A DNA stretch of 64,000 nt from positions 62,001-126,000 of the forward strand of contig NZ_UUIS01000006.1 in NCBI RefSeq assembly GCF_900589395.1, written 5' to 3'. This document shows positions 60,392-64,000 of the stretch, piece after piece. Below the pieces are notes generated by a model, which worked only from the letters and a program-made list of their open reading frames with translations, had not been told where the DNA came from and made no database searches. Numbering within the stretch: the first letter of the stretch is position 1; each line of letters opens with the position of its first letter. The DNA comes from Pseudomonas viridiflava. Its GTDB lineage: Bacteria; Pseudomonadota; Gammaproteobacteria; Pseudomonadales; Pseudomonadaceae. Both the position numbers and the translations under genes were made by a program.

Positions 60392-63316
60392 ATGCCATTA
60401 CGCCGTCCTGTGCCCGAACAAGCCACACGCCTCGCCGCCCTGCGCGTGTTCTGCGAAAACGCGCTGGATAACAATCGCGAACTCATAGGCCATGACGAAG
60501 GCGAGCCCGACTTCTGGAACAGTGTCGACTTGCTGCGCATCGCCACCGACTGGGTCAGGCAGCATCCTGAGGAGGGCCCCAAGGCACTGGCGGATGGTTT
60601 TGTCTTCCCCACCGTCTGGGACGATCTGGAAGATCGCCGCGATCAACAGCGTCATGAGTTGCAGTACCGACTCTGCGATGCCTGGATCACTGCTCACCCG
60701 GATGCCTATGCGCAAGAACAGATCGGCGCGCGGTTGCAGCACATGCTGCAACACGCCTTCGAGGACAGTGACTATCCATTGCCCTCGGATGAAGATGGCC
60801 CGGCCTGTTACCGCCGGCGTCACGACCAGGCCTGGGCTTTTCCGGATGTCGAGGACTGCATCAGGCGCCTGAGCCATTACCCGCCCACCGCGGCCTGGCA
60901 GAGCGTCGCCGGATGGTTGCTCGATGGCCGCTGGAACCGCGAGCAGCCATTGTCCTCGCCGCATGACGAACCGCGAAAAATCGCCGACGCCTATCTCTAC
61001 GCCTACCAGGACATCAGGCGCATCGCGGCGGCCCTGCTGCACGCCGGTGACCTTGATTACCCGCGTTTTGTGCGGGCCGCCGACACCTGGGGCCGCGCCA
61101 TGATGGGCTATTCGGACGATAGCGGGCTGGACAGCAACGACGCTGACCCGGATCGGTATGCCGATGAGGCATTCGCAGAGCACGAGGATGAACAGCCCAC
61201 AGACGAAGAGATCGATGATCAACCGCCACCACAGGATGCCTCTGGCGCCGCCGCCACCACGGCCGTGCCACCGGAACTGATTGATTTCACCGTTCGCTAT
61301 GTCGAGGCGGCCCTGGCCGCCTTGCCCGATAACGCCGCAAGGCTAGCCGACACCTTCCGTTCGGTCGAGGTGTTCCAGCCGCGCTGGCTGCTGCAGGCGC
61401 TGGGGGTCATCGAACGCCTGGGCATGACGCCGGCTCACTTCCATGACGGTTTTGGTGATACAGCCGCGGTGCTTGAGCGCTTCCTGAGGCTTGAGCAATT
61501 GCCGGGTAGCCAGTCAGCAGAACTGCGCACAGCGCTGCGCGCTTTCTCTAAAGCTACCCTGCTGACCGCCCTGCCCTACGCCGGCCAGGCCAGTCCGGTG
61601 CTGCTCGACGCGCTCGGCTGGAACGACCTGCAAGCCTTCCAGCATGTATACCTGGACATTGCCTTGGCACCTCGCTCCGGTTGGGGTAGCGACCTGCCCA
61701 ATACGCTGGATGAAACCGTGGGGGTGGTGGATCGCGACCGGCTGGACCAGGCGCTGGCCGACGCCGACCCGGACCATCTGCGCGATTATCTGGCAGCACT
61801 CGAACCCTCGCACTGGGCGTTTCCCCAGACCCGCCTGCTGCTCGACGCCTACCGCGGCATCGGCCGACCGGTGCTGGAAAAGAAGCTGGCCCGTCATGCG
61901 CAGGCCGCCATGCGCATCTATGGCGTGCTGCCCGTCACCGATGTGGACGACATTCGCCAGCGCTACCTGATGTTCAAGAAGCTGCACAAGGAGGTGTGCA
62001 AGTACGGCGCCGAGCGTCAGGCCAACTCTCACGCGGCCCTACAGGCGGGCCTGGAAAACCTGGCGCGTGTCGCCGGTTATCCTTCGGCGATTCGCCTGGA
62101 GTGGGCGATGGAATCGCAGATCGCCGAATCCGCCGTGACCGCCGCCACCCTGGATGGCTATGAGGTCACGATGGTGATCGACGGCCTGTCGCCGACGCTG
62201 CACATCGGCAAAGCGGGAAAAACGCTCAAGAGCGCACCGCCTGCGCTGCGTAAAAACGCCGACTTCATGGCCTTGAAAGCGCAGCAGAGCCAACTCAAGG
62301 AACAGATCGCCCGCTTCTGCCGCACGCTGGAAGCGATGATGAGCAGCGGCGAAACCCTGGCACTGGCCGACCTTGGGCCGCTGTTGAACCTGCCTGCCGT
62401 TCGCCTGCTGCTGGAACAACTGATCGTGCAGGCCGACGACACGGTGCTGGGCTGGCTCGATGCCGCCACGCTGACGGTGACGAACCTCGAAGGCCGCCAG
62501 CACGTCGTTGAAAAGAGCCTGCGTATTGCCCACCCTTTTCACCTGTTCACGGCAGGACAACTGTCGGCCTGGCAGAAAGAGGTGGTCAGCCACCGTCGCG
62601 TGCAGCCGTTCAAGCAAGCCTTTCGCGAGCTGTACCTGCTGACGCCAGCCGAGCGCGACACCACCCTGTGGTCCAACCGGTTTGCCGGCCACCGCCTCAA
62701 AGGCAAGGTCGCCGCCCGGTTGTTGCAAGCGCGCCACTGGTCGACCTCAAGCGTCGAGGATGTGCATTATTCGAGCAAGGAACACGGTGTCCAGGCCCGG
62801 TTCGACTTCCTGGAGACCGGCCATTACCTTTCGGAGACCGAACATGTTGTCCTGGGCACCATTGCGTTCCGGCGCGACGGCGATGCCCTGGCGCTTGAGC
62901 AGGTCCCGCCGCTGCTGTTCTCGGAAGTCATGCGTGACGCCGACCTGCTGGTGTCGGTGGCCCACGCCGCCGACGGCTACAGCACCAGCCAGGAAACCCT
63001 GCAACGACGCGCCGAACTGGTTGGTGAGCTGATTGCCGGGCTGGGGCTGCAAAACGTCCGGTGCGAGGGGCATTTCCTGCGCATTACCGGGCAACGGGCG
63101 AACTACCGCCTTCACCTGGGCAGCGCGGTCATCCATATCGAACCAGGCAACTACCTGTGCATCGTGCCCGCCGGCAGCCAGCCCACGGCGTTCTACCTGC
63201 CGTTCGCCGACACCGACCAGAAAATGGCCGAAGTGCTGAGCAAGCTGTTCCTGTTGCTGGACGATATGAGCATCACCGACAGCCTGATCCTGGAACAGAT
63301 ACAACGCGGCAGTTGA
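60392..63316 (+). CDS. DUF4132-type large protein
   Basis: A 974-aa cytoplasmic protein with no signal or membrane helix. The first 300 residues are acidic, ending in a Glu/Asp-rich stretch (HEDEQPTDEEIDDQPPPQD). The middle is helical with repeat-like segments. The DUF4132 block with LEWAMESQIAESAV lies near 570-690. The C-terminal 200 residues form an additional alpha/beta domain that includes VHYSSKEHGVQARFDFLET and IHIEPGNYLCIVPAG. Relatives include MolR/YehI-type proteins of uncertain function. It forms an apparent operon with the upstream Gly-Gly-ending protein (28 bp gap). Confidence 0.78.
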   Translation: MPLRRPVPEQATRLAALRVFCENALDNNRELIGHDEGEPDFWNSVDLLRIATDWVRQHPEEGPKALADGFVFPTVWDDLEDRRDQQRHELQYRLCDAWITAHPDAYAQEQIGARLQHMLQHAFEDSDYPLPSDEDGPACYRRRHDQAWAFPDVEDCIRRLSHYPPTAAWQSVAGWLLDGRWNREQPLSSPHDEPRKIADAYLYAYQDIRRIAAALLHAGDLDYPRFVRAADTWGRAMMGYSDDSGLDSNDADPDRYADEAFAEHEDEQPTDEEIDDQPPPQDASGAAATTAVPPELIDFTVRYVEAALAALPDNAARLADTFRSVEVFQPRWLLQALGVIERLGMTPAHFHDGFGDTAAVLERFLRLEQLPGSQSAELRTALRAFSKATLLTALPYAGQASPVLLDALGWNDLQAFQHVYLDIALAPRSGWGSDLPNTLDETVGVVDRDRLDQALADADPDHLRDYLAALEPSHWAFPQTRLLLDAYRGIGRPVLEKKLARHAQAAMRIYGVLPVTDVDDIRQRYLMFKKLHKEVCKYGAERQANSHAALQAGLENLARVAGYPSAIRLEWAMESQIAESAVTAATLDGYEVTMVIDGLSPTLHIGKAGKTLKSAPPALRKNADFMALKAQQSQLKEQIARFCRTLEAMMSSGETLALADLGPLLNLPAVRLLLEQLIVQADDTVLGWLDAATLTVTNLEGRQHVVEKSLRIAHPFHLFTAGQLSAWQKEVVSHRRVQPFKQAFRELYLLTPAERDTTLWSNRFAGHRLKGKVAARLLQARHWSTSSVEDVHYSSKEHGVQARFDFLETGHYLSETEHVVLGTIAFRRDGDALALEQVPPLLFSEVMRDADLLVSVAHAADGYSTSQETLQRRAELVGELIAGLGLQNVRCEGHFLRITGQRANYRLHLGSAVIHIEPGNYLCIVPAGSQPTAFYLPFADTDQKMAEVLSKLFLLLDDMSITDSLILEQIQRGS

Positions 63317-63380
63317 TGACGGTTCTTGTTCGACGGCACGATTGCAGCCGTGCCTTGGACGGCGCTTGCAAAAGCGATGC

Positions 63381-64000
63381 TCAAGTCACTTCGCGTCGCC
63401 GATCCTCCCTCGGGCATCTGGCAAACCGCGCCCGGTAACGACGGGTGAAATACGACGGCGACTCGAACCCGCAGGCAAGGCTGACTTCCAGCACGCTCAT
63501 GTCGCTCTGGCGTAGCAGTTGCCGGGCTTTTTCCAGGCGCAGCCCCAGGTAGAAATTGCTCGGTGTGTCGTTCAGGTGCAGACGGAACAAGCGCTCCAGC
63601 TGGCGCCGGGTGACCTTGATCGTCTCGGCCAGCACCAGGGTGCTCAGCGGGGGTTCGGTGTGTTGTTCCATCTCGCCGATCACCTGCACCAGCTTCTTGT
63701 TGCTGATGTCGTAGCGCGTGGCGATCTGCATGCGCTGGTGGTCCTGGCGCGGACGGATGCGGCCGAGCACGAATTGTTCGGAAACCTGGATGGCCAGCTC
63801 CGGGCCGTGCGCCTGGGCGATCAGGTCGAGCATCAGGTCGATGGAGGCGGTGCCGCCAGCGCAGGTGATGCGGCGGCGGTCGATTTCGAACAGTTCCTGG
63901 GTCACCGTCAACTGTGGATAGGACTCCTTGAAGGCGTCGATGGCTTCCCAGTGCAGGGTCAGGCGATGGCCATCAAGCAGCCCCGCCTCGGCCAGTACAC
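63381..64000 (-). CDS. GlxA/AraC-family transcriptional regulator (5' part outside window)
   Basis: The C-terminal 206 residues of a regulator with an amidase-like (DJ-1/PfpI) ligand domain and an AraC-type DNA-binding domain. The visible domain end LTLHWEAIDAFKESYPQ plus ELFEIDRRRITCAGGTASID is typical of the GbdR/CdhR/ArgR group. The HTH part has VTRRQLERLFRLHLNDTPS and LEVSLACGFESPSYFTRRYR. Ends ARCPREDRRREVT. The reading frame runs open to the right edge of the window, so the N-terminus is missing. Target genes are unknown. Converges with the DUF4132 gene. Confidence 0.9.
   Translation of the reverse strand, partial: VLAEAGLLDGHRLTLHWEAIDAFKESYPQLTVTQELFEIDRRRITCAGGTASIDLMLDLIAQAHGPELAIQVSEQFVLGRIRPRQDHQRMQIATRYDISNKKLVQVIGEMEQHTEPPLSTLVLAETIKVTRRQLERLFRLHLNDTPSNFYLGLRLEKARQLLRQSDMSVLEVSLACGFESPSYFTRRYRARFARCPREDRRREVT

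Overview
The window is a piece of a Pseudomonas chromosome (P. putida/P. fluorescens-like). The evidence is the high GC content, the gene families, the REP-type repeats with the core GTAGGAGCGCGCTTGCC, and gene orders typical of the genus: lpxL-minC-minD-minE-rluA-apeB, a GntR/ABC cluster, prc followed by an EAL-GGDEF gene, and the NAGGN osmolyte trio. No phage, transposase or CRISPR array was seen. Most of the window is core genome with a few accessory-looking inserts.

Layout. 0-8.7 kb: marR-type fragment, recQ, yecA family, DUF454, a small DUF6124-like gene, a two-domain polyphosphate:AMP phosphotransferase, mnmC, and an ETHE1-like sulfur dioxygenase. 8.7-12.9 kb: an AttEFGH-like ABC module (ATPase, FtsX-type permease, AttH-type lipoprotein). 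12.95-15.84 kb: a polysaccharide lyase family 8 protein with a duplicated N-terminal domain, lower GC, and no signal peptide. 16-20.8 kb: the N-acetylglutaminylglutamine amide (NAGGN) osmoprotectant operon. 20.9-25.4 kb: small conserved genes including a CsrA-family regulator, yjcH-actP for acetate uptake, and an orphan quaternary-amine binding protein. 25.8-26.4 kb: a non-coding region with all the hallmarks of a CbrB/RpoN-driven CrcZ-type sRNA. 26.6-28.7 kb: an alpha/beta hydrolase coupled to mlaA. 28.8-30.1 kb: three tandem DUF805 membrane proteins. 30.4-38.5 kb: pirin, patatin, lpxL, minCDE, rluA, apeB and a GntR/UTRA regulator. 38.8-43.4 kb: an ABC importer operon controlled through near-identical 12-bp palindromes, and a HAD phosphatase. 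43.5-51.3 kb: quinone oxidoreductase, prc, EAL-CBS-GGDEF protein, a 33-bp minisatellite between inverted REP-like arms, an Xre-type gene pair, a YkvA protein, and an FKBP isomerase.

51.5-58.8 kb is a six-gene, probably single-transcript module: TonB receptor, amino-acid ABC importer (permease, ATPase, binding protein), exported FAD amine/amino-acid oxidase, and RidA. It reads as uptake and oxidation of an unusual amino acid or amine, with RidA removing the imine/enamine product. 59.5-59.7 kb holds tRNA-Val and tRNA-Asp in one transcription unit. 59.9-63.3 kb holds a 146-aa protein whose C-terminal part resembles the last strands of ubiquitin and ends exactly in Gly-Gly, 28 bp upstream of a 974-aa DUF4132-type protein. 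I consider this pair the best candidate for an undescribed system. The window closes inside a GlxA/AraC-family regulator.

No searches could be run. Family names come from motif recognition, and start sites were chosen from ribosome-binding sites and familiar N-termini.
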